Part shown: positions 1 to 6,008 of the stretch, one piece after another
How the letters are laid out: each line of letters opens with the position of its first letter
Numbering within the stretch: position 1 is the stretch's first letter
Source: an uncultured Collinsella sp.
Lineage (GTDB): Bacteria; Actinomycetota; Coriobacteriia; Coriobacteriales; Coriobacteriaceae
Length of the DNA stretch: 13,478 nt
Reading direction: 5' to 3'
Assembly (NCBI GenBank): GCA_900757615.1
Contig: CAAEON010000051.1
Coordinates: 1-13,478 of the forward strand
Notes under the pieces: generated by a model
What the model was told of the DNA's origin: nothing
What the model saw: only the letters and a program-made list of their open reading frames with translations
Databases searched by the model: none
Position numbers and translations under genes: made by a program

Positions 1-2
1 GC

Positions 3-260
3 TCCGGTCGTTCGAATGAGTCGCGCGATCGTCGCGACCCGCGTGCCAGCCGCGATCGTCGCGATGATTGGCGCAACTACGACGACACCCGCGAGGAGCG
101 CCGTGGCGGCTATCGCGGCGGGCGTGGCGGCAACCAGGCCGGCTCCCGCGGCGGTCGTGCCGGCGGTCGCGATAACCGTGGCAGCTATGGTAACAGCCGT
201 GGCGGCAAGCGCGGCGGTAGCTCCCGTCGTCCCGGCGACGGCGGCGGCAAGCGCAAGTAG
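3..260 (+). CDS. C-terminal Arg/Gly-rich tail of a probable RNA-binding protein (DEAD-box helicase type), 5' partial
   Basis: The frame opening at base 3 encodes 85 residues with no upstream start in the window, ending at TAG 258-260. The tail begins with an Arg/Asp/Ser-rich stretch (RDRRD repeats) and continues with many RGG/GGR units (RGGYRGGRGG, SRGGRAGGRD, SRGGKRGGSS) before a basic GGGKRK end. In bacteria such unstructured RGG tails most often follow the helicase core of DEAD-box RNA helicases and help bind RNA, so that is the likeliest parent. The core is outside the window, so another RNA-binding protein is possible. A second open frame at 16-279 is Ala/Val-rich and looks like the out-of-frame reading of the same repeats. 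A strong terminator follows 34 bases after the stop, so this gene closes its transcription unit. Confidence 0.72.
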   Translation, partial: SGRSNESRDRRDPRASRDRRDDWRNYDDTREERRGGYRGGRGGNQAGSRGGRAGGRDNRGSYGNSRGGKRGGSSRRPGDGGGKRK

Positions 261-293
261 CACACGTGTCGCGCGGTAAGGCGAGATGAATTT

Positions 294-327
294 GGGCCCC
301 GAGCAGACTATGCTCGGGGTCCTTTTT
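294..327 (+). terminator. Intrinsic terminator after the RGG-tail gene
   Basis: The 12-base arms 294-305 (GGGCCCCGAGCA) and 311-322 (TGCTCGGGGTCC) pair with one G-U wobble around the 5-base loop GACTA, followed directly by TTTTT at 323-327. This is a textbook rho-independent terminator on the + strand and isolates the upstream gene from what follows. Confidence 0.93.
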
Positions 328-614
328 AGTGGGCGCAGTTTGAGGTGGGCCGGCTCCCTAACGAAAATGCACGGAGACGGTCGCGGCAAGAGATGTGGGC
401 TATCGGCTTAGTTGGAGATTCGCGTATGCGGGGTTCTGGCATCGACGGAGAACGTGAAACTCCCCACTGACACGCGGCGGCTGCGGTGCCCGGGCGGATA
501 CGCCAGGGATTCCGCTCGCCGTCTGGCACCCCTGCTGCCATTTGGCTTTCACGCTCGCATTCTTTTGGATGTGGGCGTGTTTTTTCACGGCATGCACGGG
601 TCCCCCCCGGGTGC

Positions 615-854
615 ACCGTGCATTTTTGGGAGTATTCAGCAGGCCGGGGCGGCTGCATACGCACCGGAAGCGTCTTTTTTGGGCCAGCGAGATCCTTCGA
701 CAGACTATTTGGGTTGGCGGACGGGGTCCGGCGCGGCAATATCACGCGTTTCGCGTCGCGCCGGGCCCCAAAATGACGCCGATCGCGCGGCTTCCCCGAT
801 TCGCGGCGTCGCCGACGGGGACCGCGATGCTGAATACTCCGGTTTTTGCACGGT
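615..854. repeat. Imperfect 27-base inverted repeat pair
   Basis: On the + strand 615-641 reads ACCGTGCA, TTTTTG, GGAGTATTCAGCA. The complement of 828-854 reads ACCGTGCA, AAAACC, GGAGTATTCAGCA. The outer 8 and inner 13 bases are identical and only the central 6 differ. The copies are 186 bases apart and in opposite orientation, so they could be the ends of a small element or the base of a large stem-loop. No target-site duplication or transposase is evident. Confidence 0.7.
723..769. repeat. Strong GC-rich hairpin inside the inverted repeat
   Basis: GGGGTCCGGCGCG (723-735) pairs with CGCGCCGGGCCCC (757-769), 13 pairs with one G-U wobble. A second short stem, ACGCG (744-748) with CGCGT (752-756) around a TTT loop, stacks on it. 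There is no T-tract on the + strand, where AAAA follows, so it is not a + strand terminator. Read on the - strand, TTTT precedes the hairpin rather than follows it. Confidence 0.6.
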
Positions 855-873
855 CCAAGCAGGGGTACGTTGG

Positions 874-900
874 GACGGGAAGGGGTGCCCCCGTCTTTTT
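874..900 (+). terminator. Possible weak terminator within the gene-poor stretch
   Basis: GACGGG (874-879) can pair with CCCGTC (890-895) around a 10-base loop, followed by TTTTT at 896-900. The form fits an intrinsic terminator, but the stem is only 6 pairs and no gene ends upstream. If real, it would mark the 3' end of an unrecognised transcript from the 328-870 region. Confidence 0.35.
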
Positions 901-1098
901 ATGCATGACGCAAGCGAAATTATGCAAGACAATAGGGCACCATGCACCGGATACCCAGATTGGGGGCGACATGCGCCGCGATACGGGGTCGGGTGCCCCA
1001 CCGGGAATAGCCACGAGGGTTACAAAACTATAGAGACATCCAAATATCGCCTAAAAACCGTTTATCGGAGAATAAATACCGTTCACCGGTCATAATGA

Positions 1099-1126
1099 TT
1101 GTTCTGGCTTTGGGCTTGTCTACAAT
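1099..1126 (+). promoter_or_regulatory. Candidate promoter of the alpha-glucoside PTS operon
   Basis: TACAAT at 1121-1126 is a good -10 box. TTGTTC at 1099-1104 is a weak -35 match 16 bases upstream. A start near 1133 would place the antiterminator target at about +20 and give a leader of roughly 130 bases before the EIIA start. The position relative to the leader supports the call more than the weak -35 does. Confidence 0.5.
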
Positions 1127-1150
1127 AGCTCCCGTAAAAAGAAATGCGGA

Positions 1151-1183
1151 AGGTTACCGAGTCCCTCGGACGTGGGCCTAACC
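1151..1183 (+). promoter_or_regulatory. Ribonucleic antiterminator (RAT)-like target of the LicT/BglG-type regulator
   Basis: The hairpin core starts GTTAC (1153-1157), then CGAG (1158-1161), a TCC loop, CTCG (1165-1168) and GACGTG (1169-1174). Aligned by eye with my recollection of the Bacillus subtilis ptsG RAT, which has GTTAC, a 4-base stem, a 3-base loop and GGCATG, about 15 of 22 positions agree and the architecture is the same. The outer bases GGTTA (1152-1156) and TAACC (1179-1183) can also pair. Its 3' side overlaps the 5' arm of the terminator beginning at 1175, so the two folds exclude each other. That is the layout used by BglG-family antiterminators, and such a protein is encoded two genes downstream. 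Confidence 0.6.
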
Positions 1184-1245
1184 AAAGTCTTTGAACGGGT
1201 GTGTCTCTATGGATGCATTCGCTTGATTTTGGTTGGGCTATATTT
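1175..1245 (+). terminator. Leader terminator overlapping the RAT
   Basis: Arms 1175-1189 and 1225-1239 give a 15-pair stem (core GCCTAACCAAA with TTTGGTTGGGC) containing three G-U wobbles, around a 35-base loop that may carry a smaller stem. It is followed by the AT-rich TATATTTAT rather than a pure T-run. The 5' arm shares bases 1175-1183 with the RAT-like fold. The predicted outcome is that transcription stops here unless the PRD-containing antiterminator stabilises the upstream hairpin. The long loop and imperfect T-run lower my confidence. Confidence 0.5.
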
Positions 1246-1263
1246 ATGAAGGGACATGCCACC

Positions 1264-1776
1264 ATGGGTTTCTTTTCTCGCCTGATGGGCGGTTCGGATG
1301 AGCAGAAGACTGCAGCTTCCGAGTTCGAAATCCTCGCTCCCGTTTCCGGCGAGCTTGTTCATCTAGAAAATACCAATGACCCCGCTTTTAGCAGCCGTGC
1401 CGTGGGCGATGGCGTTGCCGTGGTTCCCCAAGAGGGGACCGTGTGCGCTCCTGTTTCCGGTACCGTCGCGGCGCTGTTTCCGACTGAGCACGCGCTGGGC
1501 ATTATGTCCGACGACAGCTCTGCTCAGGTGATGCTGCATATCGGAATCGACACTGTTAAACTTGAGGGCAAGGGCTTCCATGCGCTTGTTGCTCAGGGTG
1601 ACCATGTCGATGCGGGCCAGCCCCTCGTCGAGGTCGATTTCGAGGCGGTTCGCGCCGCTGGCTTCGACCCCACGGTCTTCGTTATCGTGTGCGAGCGCTC
1701 GGAGAACTCGACTCTTCGTGAGCATGCTTCCGGCCCTGTTGCTGTTAAAGAGCCTGTCGTCTGGCTTTCCGAGTAA
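1264..1776 (+). CDS. PTS glucose-type EIIA component (stand-alone)
   Basis: This 170-residue protein is a soluble EIIA of the glucose family (crr-like). It takes a phosphoryl group from HPr and passes it to the EIIB domain of a sugar permease. The family core spans about residues 22-165: APVSGELVHLENTNDPAFSS, the GDGVAVVP turn, and APVSGTVAALFPTEHALGI with accessory His76. LHIGIDTVKLEGKGF carries the phosphorylated His92. I chose ATG 1264 because GAAGGGA (1248-1254) lies 9 bases upstream. An in-frame GTG at 1201 falls inside the leader terminator and adds residues not typical of the family. The permease two genes downstream has C and B domains but no A domain, so this protein is its natural partner, though it could also serve other glucose-family permeases. 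Expression probably depends on the antitermination leader. Confidence 0.93.
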   Translation: MGFFSRLMGGSDEQKTAASEFEILAPVSGELVHLENTNDPAFSSRAVGDGVAVVPQEGTVCAPVSGTVAALFPTEHALGIMSDDSSAQVMLHIGIDTVKLEGKGFHALVAQGDHVDAGQPLVEVDFEAVRAAGFDPTVFVIVCERSENSTLREHASGPVAVKEPVVWLSE

Positions 1777-1794
1777 ATTCTTGTGGTGGGTACC

Positions 1795-2649
1795 GTGGTT
1801 ATCAAGCGAGTTTTCAACAATAACGTCGCAATGGTCACTTCGGACGATGGCTCCGAGCTCATCGTCATCGGCCGAGGCCTCTGCTTTGGCCGCCATGCCG
1901 GCGACGCTATCGATGAGGCATCGGTCGAAAAGACCTATGCGCTGCAGGAGGGCACTTCTCAGGATTCGCGCACGATTGACCGCTTGGCACATCTTTTGGA
2001 GTCCATCCCCACCGTCAACCTCGTGATTGCCGAGGACATTGTTCAGATGCTCCGTCGAGAGCTCAATGTTGATATCAACGACAAGATTCTCATTGCTCTC
2101 GCAGACCATATCAGCCTCGCCCTCGAGCGCGAGCGCAAGGGCGTTCCCTGTGAGAATCCGTTGCTGCTCGAGATCCAGCAGTTCTATCGCAAGGAGTATG
2201 CGCTTGCGGGCCGTGCGCTGCAGATTATCAAGGAGTATATGGGCATCCAGATGAGCGAGGAGGAGCAGGGCTTCATCACCTTGCATATCGTCAACGCCAC
2301 CATGCCGCAACGCTCCGACCGTCTAATCGTCTCGGTCCAGCTTGTTCGCGACGTGCTCGCGATTGTTTCCGAGCACTATGCCACGACCCTTGACGTCACC
2401 TCGTTGCCGTACGAGCGTTTCGTTCGCCATCTGCAGTTTTTTGCGCAGCGAGCGCTCGATCCCGCGGCGGGGCAGGTCAATGGCGACGCGCTGTTCCGTA
2501 TCGATGAAACGGCGTATCCGTGGGCGTTCTCGTGTGCGGAGTCAATTGCCGACCACTTAGCGTCTACCTATAACGTTGTCGTTACCGATGCCGAGAAGAG
2601 TTATCTCGCATATCACATTGTTAACCTGCTTGGAGAACCTGGTCTCTAG
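1795..2649 (+). CDS. BglG/LicT-family transcription antiterminator with two PRD domains
   Basis: This RNA-binding antiterminator has 284 residues. Residues 1-56 form the CAT RNA-binding domain (VIKRVFNNNVAMV, then GRGLCFGRHAGDAID). PRD1 covers about 65-170 with conserved His105 (ADHISLAL) and His164 (TLHIVN). PRD2 covers about 175-284 with His212 (RHLQFF) and His274 (AYHIVN). These histidines are phosphorylation sites through which the PTS normally senses sugar flux. I prefer GTG 1795 because it yields the usual MVIKRVFNNN start and GGTGGG lies just upstream. GTG at 1783 or 1786 would add three or four residues with a poorer ribosome site. It sits between EIIA and EIICB genes, and the RAT-like hairpin at 1151-1183 is its likely target, giving self-controlled induction of the operon. 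Confidence 0.92.
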   Translation: MVIKRVFNNNVAMVTSDDGSELIVIGRGLCFGRHAGDAIDEASVEKTYALQEGTSQDSRTIDRLAHLLESIPTVNLVIAEDIVQMLRRELNVDINDKILIALADHISLALERERKGVPCENPLLLEIQQFYRKEYALAGRALQIIKEYMGIQMSEEEQGFITLHIVNATMPQRSDRLIVSVQLVRDVLAIVSEHYATTLDVTSLPYERFVRHLQFFAQRALDPAAGQVNGDALFRIDETAYPWAFSCAESIADHLASTYNVVVTDAEKSYLAYHIVNLLGEPGL

Positions 2650-2748
2650 GCATAACGTGCCCACACATCGATTGATATAAGGCAAGGCTCACGGTCTTGT
2701 CCAGGGCACACCTATCTCAATTTGCGGAAAAGGAAGGGGAGTACCGCT

Positions 2749-4365
2749 ATGACCGCAAAAAAGAAGTTCAATTTCAAAGCGCCGTTGGAGGTGTTCGCGA
2801 AGTCGATCGTTCAGCCGATGATGTATCTCTCGGTTGCCGGCATCCTGCTCATCGTGGGCATCATTCTGACCAACAAGACCATCTGCGCCGTGATCCCTGT
2901 GCTGGGCTCCGGTCCGTTCCAGCTTGTGGGCGCCGTTGTCTATCAGTCGCTGATGTTTATCATCAACAACCTTTCGATTCTGTTCTGCGTGGGTATCGCC
3001 GGTGCCATGGCAAAGAAGAACAAGGGCCACGCTTCGCTGATCGCCCTGATGTCGTTCTTCCTGTTCCTGCAGGCCAATAACATCGTGCTCAACGCCACCG
3101 GCTCTCTTGCCGAGGCGAGCGGCATGCTCGGCCTTACCGGAACCGGCCAGAGCACCGTTATGGGCATTCAGGTGCTCGATACCGGCGTGTTTGGCGGCAT
3201 CATTCTTGGTTGCATCACCGGCGCCGTGTTCAACAAGTACTCGAACAAGCAGTTCCCCATTGCTCTTTCGATGTTCTCGGGCGTTCGCTTCCCGTTCCTG
3301 ATCATGATCATCATCTCCTGGATCATGGGCGCTGGCTTCTGCATCGTTTGGCCTCCGGTTCAGGGTGCCATTTCCTCCGTCGCCGGCATTATTAAGGAAT
3401 CCGGCAACATCGGTCTGTTTATCTACGGCATGCTCAACAAACTGCTCGTTCCCACCGGTCTGCATCACCTCATCTACACCCCGTTCCAGTTCTCCGATGT
3501 GGGTGGCACCCTTACGCTGGGCGATCAGGTTATCGCCGGCGCCTATCCCATCCGTGTTGCCGAGATGGCAATGACGGGCCAGCCTTTCTCCGATAGCACG
3601 TATTTCAACAGCTACACCTTCAACAACTTGTGGCCCTACATCGGTATCGGTCTCGCCTTTATCTTCACCGCCTACAAGCAGAACAAGGACAAGACCAAGG
3701 CTGTCATCATCCCGCTGATCATCACCGCCGTGCTTTCCTGCGTGACCGAGCCCATGGACTTCCTCTTTGTCTTTGCCGCTCCCGTGCTCTTTGTCGTTCA
3801 CTCGATTCTTTCCGGCATCTTCCTGGTTCTTCTTAAGGTTCTCTCCGTGCCCGCTTCGACTGCAGGCGGCATCATCAACATCGTGGTTTCCAACCTGGTT
3901 CTTGGTGTCGATAAGACCAACTGGCCGGTTATGCTGGTGCTTGGAGTTCTCAACGCCGCCCTGTACTTCTTCCTCTTCACCTTCCTTATTAAGAAGCTCA
4001 ACCTCCACACGCCTGGTCGCGAGGAAGAGTCCGAGCTTGCTGAGTCCGTTGCCGAGGGCGAGGCCGCCGCGTCTGTCGCGGTGAAGCAGGGCGCTGTTGC
4101 CGCGGCCCCCGCAGAGGGCGTCGATGCAGGTATTGCCGACCTGGTCGCAGGTCTTGGTGGCAAGGACAACATCGAGGAGCTCGAGAACTGCTTTACGCGT
4201 CTCCGCGTGAACGTTAAGAACCCGGACCTCATCAATGAGGACCTCATCAACCACGTGCCCAACAGCGGCATCAACCGCAACGGCAACAATATCCAGATCA
4301 TCTTTGGCATGAAGGTCGCCGAGATGCGCGACAAGGTCGAAAACGCAATTGAGAAGGAGCAGTAA
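2749..4365 (+). CDS. PTS EIICB permease, alpha-glucoside type
   Basis: This membrane permease of 538 residues imports and phosphorylates a sugar. Residues 1-430 form the glucose-superfamily EIIC domain with many membrane helices, for example YLSVAGILLIVGIIL, and the motifs GLHHLIYTPF and CVTEPMDFLF typical of the family. An Ala/Glu-rich linker of about 40 residues leads to the EIIB domain, whose phosphorylated cysteine is Cys481 in CFTRLRV. There is no EIIA domain; the stand-alone EIIA upstream fills that role. I chose ATG 2749 because GGAAGGGGAG (2732-2741) lies 7 bases upstream. The GH4 hydrolase starts 3 bases after this stop, which points to maltose or another alpha-glucoside as substrate. 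The exact sugar cannot be read from sequence. The 99-base gap before it shows only weak hairpins. Confidence 0.92.
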   Translation: MTAKKKFNFKAPLEVFAKSIVQPMMYLSVAGILLIVGIILTNKTICAVIPVLGSGPFQLVGAVVYQSLMFIINNLSILFCVGIAGAMAKKNKGHASLIALMSFFLFLQANNIVLNATGSLAEASGMLGLTGTGQSTVMGIQVLDTGVFGGIILGCITGAVFNKYSNKQFPIALSMFSGVRFPFLIMIIISWIMGAGFCIVWPPVQGAISSVAGIIKESGNIGLFIYGMLNKLLVPTGLHHLIYTPFQFSDVGGTLTLGDQVIAGAYPIRVAEMAMTGQPFSDSTYFNSYTFNNLWPYIGIGLAFIFTAYKQNKDKTKAVIIPLIITAVLSCVTEPMDFLFVFAAPVLFVVHSILSGIFLVLLKVLSVPASTAGGIINIVVSNLVLGVDKTNWPVMLVLGVLNAALYFFLFTFLIKKLNLHTPGREEESELAESVAEGEAAASVAVKQGAVAAAPAEGVDAGIADLVAGLGGKDNIEELENCFTRLRVNVKNPDLINEDLINHVPNSGINRNGNNIQIIFGMKVAEMRDKVENAIEKEQ

Positions 4366-4368
4366 ACA

Positions 4369-5751
4369 ATGATCATTACTCTGTGTGGTGGCGGATCCAC
4401 CTTTACCCCCGGCATCGTCAAGTCCATCGCTCTGCGCAAGGACGAGCTCGACGTTGACGAGATTCGCCTGTACGACATCAACGAGGAGCGCCAGCGCAAG
4501 ATCGGCGTGCTCGTGGACTGGATTCTGCACGAGGACCTTGGCCTGGACATCAAGCTCACGGTGACCACCGACAAGGAGACCGCCTTTACGGACGCGAGCT
4601 TCGTGTTTGCCCAGATGCGCGTGGGCGGCTACGCCATGCGCGAGCAGGACGAGAAGATTCCGCTGCGTCACGGCTGCGTGGGCCAGGAGACCTGCGGTTG
4701 CGGCGGCCTTGCCTACGGCATGCGCACCATCTTCCCCATGGTCGAGCTGATCGATGACGTTGAGAAGTACGCCAAGAAGGATTACTGGATTCTCAACTAC
4801 TCCAACCCTGCCGCCATCGTCTCCGAGGGCTGCCGCGTCCTGCGCCCCAACGCTCGCATCATCAACATCTGCGACATGCCGATCGCGATCATCGACGTGG
4901 TTTGCGCCGCGCTCGATATCGACAAGAAGGATGTCGAGTACGATTACTTTGGCCTCAACCACTTTGGTTGGTTCACCTCGATTCGCCACAAGGGCGAGGA
5001 GGTGCTCCCGCAGCTGCGCGAGTACATCAAGGAGCATGAGATCCTGCTGCCCGATTCGTACCTCAAGGGCATGAGCTCGCTGATGTCCAAGAAGCCCGAG
5101 GAGGCCACCGACGAGCACCCCGAGCAGAACCGCCACACCAAGGGCAGCTGGTACTACGTCTGGAAGGGCGAGTACGAGATTATGGAGTGTTTCCCGGAGT
5201 ACCTGCCTAACACGTATCTGAACTACTACCTGCAGCAGAAGGAGTTCGTCGAGCACTCCAACCCCGAGCGCACCCGTGCGAATGAGGTTGAGGAGACGCG
5301 CGAGAAGAACCTCTTTGAGGGTATCGATCACTATGAGAAGACGGGCGAGATCGACGAGAGCACGTTCTATGCGGGCAGCCACGGCGACTGGATTGCCGAC
5401 CTGGCCATCGCTCTGAAGAACGACACCAAGCAGCGCTTCCTGGTCATTTGCGAGAACAAGGGCGCTATCCCTAACATGCCCTACGACGCTATGGTCGAGC
5501 TGCCTGCCTACATTGGCAAGAACGGCCCCGAGGTCATCAGCCGCGACAACATTCCGCTGTTCCAGCAGGGCCTCATGATGCAGCAGCTGAACTCCGAGAA
5601 GCTCGTGGTCGAGGCCACGATCGAGGGTTCGTACGAGAAGGCGCTCAAGGCCTTTACGCTCAACAAGACCGTGCCTTCGATGAAGGTCGCCAAGGAGGTC
5701 CTCGACGACATGATCGAGGCCAACAAGGGTTACTGGCCCGAGCTTAAGTAA
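4369..5751 (+). CDS. 6-phospho-alpha-glucosidase, GH4 family
   Basis: This cytoplasmic hydrolase of 460 residues resembles Bacillus GlvA and MalH-type enzymes. It splits 6-phospho-alpha-glucosides such as maltose 6-phosphate into glucose 6-phosphate and glucose or aglycone, using NAD+ and a divalent metal. The N-terminal Rossmann motif is CGGGSTFTPG (residues 6-15). The metal and substrate motif CDMP is at residues 168-171 and NHFGW at 197-201, including His198; VGQETCG and LNYSNPAA are also family signatures. The CDMP version is, from memory, characteristic of phospho-alpha-glucosidases, whereas phospho-beta-glucosidases carry CNxP and alpha-galactosidases CHxx. The start is ATG 4369 with GAGAAGGAG at the 3' end of the permease gene, 3 bases after its stop, so translation is probably coupled. 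A strong hairpin downstream ends the operon. Confidence 0.93.
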   Translation: MIITLCGGGSTFTPGIVKSIALRKDELDVDEIRLYDINEERQRKIGVLVDWILHEDLGLDIKLTVTTDKETAFTDASFVFAQMRVGGYAMREQDEKIPLRHGCVGQETCGCGGLAYGMRTIFPMVELIDDVEKYAKKDYWILNYSNPAAIVSEGCRVLRPNARIINICDMPIAIIDVVCAALDIDKKDVEYDYFGLNHFGWFTSIRHKGEEVLPQLREYIKEHEILLPDSYLKGMSSLMSKKPEEATDEHPEQNRHTKGSWYYVWKGEYEIMECFPEYLPNTYLNYYLQQKEFVEHSNPERTRANEVEETREKNLFEGIDHYEKTGEIDESTFYAGSHGDWIADLAIALKNDTKQRFLVICENKGAIPNMPYDAMVELPAYIGKNGPEVISRDNIPLFQQGLMMQQLNSEKLVVEATIEGSYEKALKAFTLNKTVPSMKVAKEVLDDMIEANKGYWPELK

Positions 5752-5783
5752 AAGCAACAGGGTCGCTGACCGCATGCCTGGAG

Positions 5784-5827
5784 CAATGCCCCGTCCGCGT
5801 ATTGTGCGCGGGCGGGGCATTGTCATT
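5784..5827 (+). terminator. Strong hairpin terminator closing the PTS operon
   Basis: CAATGCCCCGTCCGCG (5784-5799) pairs with CGCGGGCGGGGCATTG (5807-5822), 16 pairs with one G-U wobble around a 7-base loop. The tail is TCATTT, a poor T-run, but the stem is very stable and lies 33 bases after the hydrolase stop. It separates the sugar operon from the hydrogenase operon. Confidence 0.8.
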
Positions 5828-5925
5828 TGGTAACGCGTTTTATCAAATATGGCATTTATCTGCGGTAATGTTCTATTTCGCCGCTGGGGACGACGTTTCA
5901 TACCGCCTGCCGAACCGTGTTGCTG

Positions 5926-5942
5926 CCAAATAGCTATTTAGG
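5926..5942. promoter_or_regulatory. Perfect 12-base palindrome upstream of the hydrogenase operon
   Basis: AAATAGCTATTT (5928-5939), flanked by CC and AGG, is a perfect palindrome in the otherwise unremarkable 257-base gap before the flavoprotein gene. Its place about 70 bases before the start codon suits an operator or a promoter element. I found no convincing -35/-10 pair around it. A small 6-pair hairpin (5968-5973 with 5982-5987) lies closer to the start. Confidence 0.35.
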
Positions 5943-6008
5943 TCAGTGTGTTGCGTGTAGCAATTTCGCCCGGCCTCGCCTCCGGGCTGCCATGTGAGAG
6001 GGGATCTT

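Larger units (their letters stand above)
328..1090. other. Long gene-poor stretch with inverted repeats and hairpins
   Basis: I see no credible gene in this stretch of about 760 bases. The longest open frame (TTG at 412 to 1095) lacks a ribosome site, runs straight through palindromes, and its translation resembles no family I recognise. The codon pattern differs from the flanking genes. What the stretch does hold is structure: a 27-base inverted repeat (615-641 with 828-854), a strong GC hairpin (723-769), a hairpin followed by T5 (874-900) and a 9-base direct repeat 21 bases apart (901-930). From about 1020 on the sequence turns AT-rich, as expected for the promoter region of the PTS operon. 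Possible readings are a decayed mobile element, a family of intergenic repeats, or an unrecognised structured RNA. Confidence 0.6.

Noticed and set aside
16..279. An 87-codon Ala/Val-rich frame at the left edge
   Set aside because: It is an out-of-frame reading of the repetitive DNA that encodes the RGG tail; that frame gives a meaningful RNA-binding sequence and ends before a terminator.
412..1095. A 227-codon + strand frame in the gene-poor stretch
   Set aside because: TTG start without a ribosome site, no recognisable domain, and it crosses several palindromes and a terminator-like hairpin.
1363..2310. A 315-codon - strand frame opposite EIIA and the antiterminator
   Set aside because: The opposite strand encodes two well-supported proteins; this frame has no family resemblance and no ribosome site.
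2650..2748. Weak pairings in the gap before the EIICB gene (GTGCCC with GGGCAC; GGCAAG with CTTGTC), considered as a second leader terminator
   Set aside because: Stems of only six pairs, a long loop in the first case, and no T-run; not enough to claim a regulatory element.
2689..5901. An open frame of 1070 codons on the - strand, longer than any gene in the window
   Set aside because: It lies entirely opposite the EIICB and GH4 genes, which have recognisable motifs, ribosome sites and correct lengths. Its translation is a low-complexity mix rich in Val, Leu, Asp and His, as produced by reading a GC-rich gene backwards.
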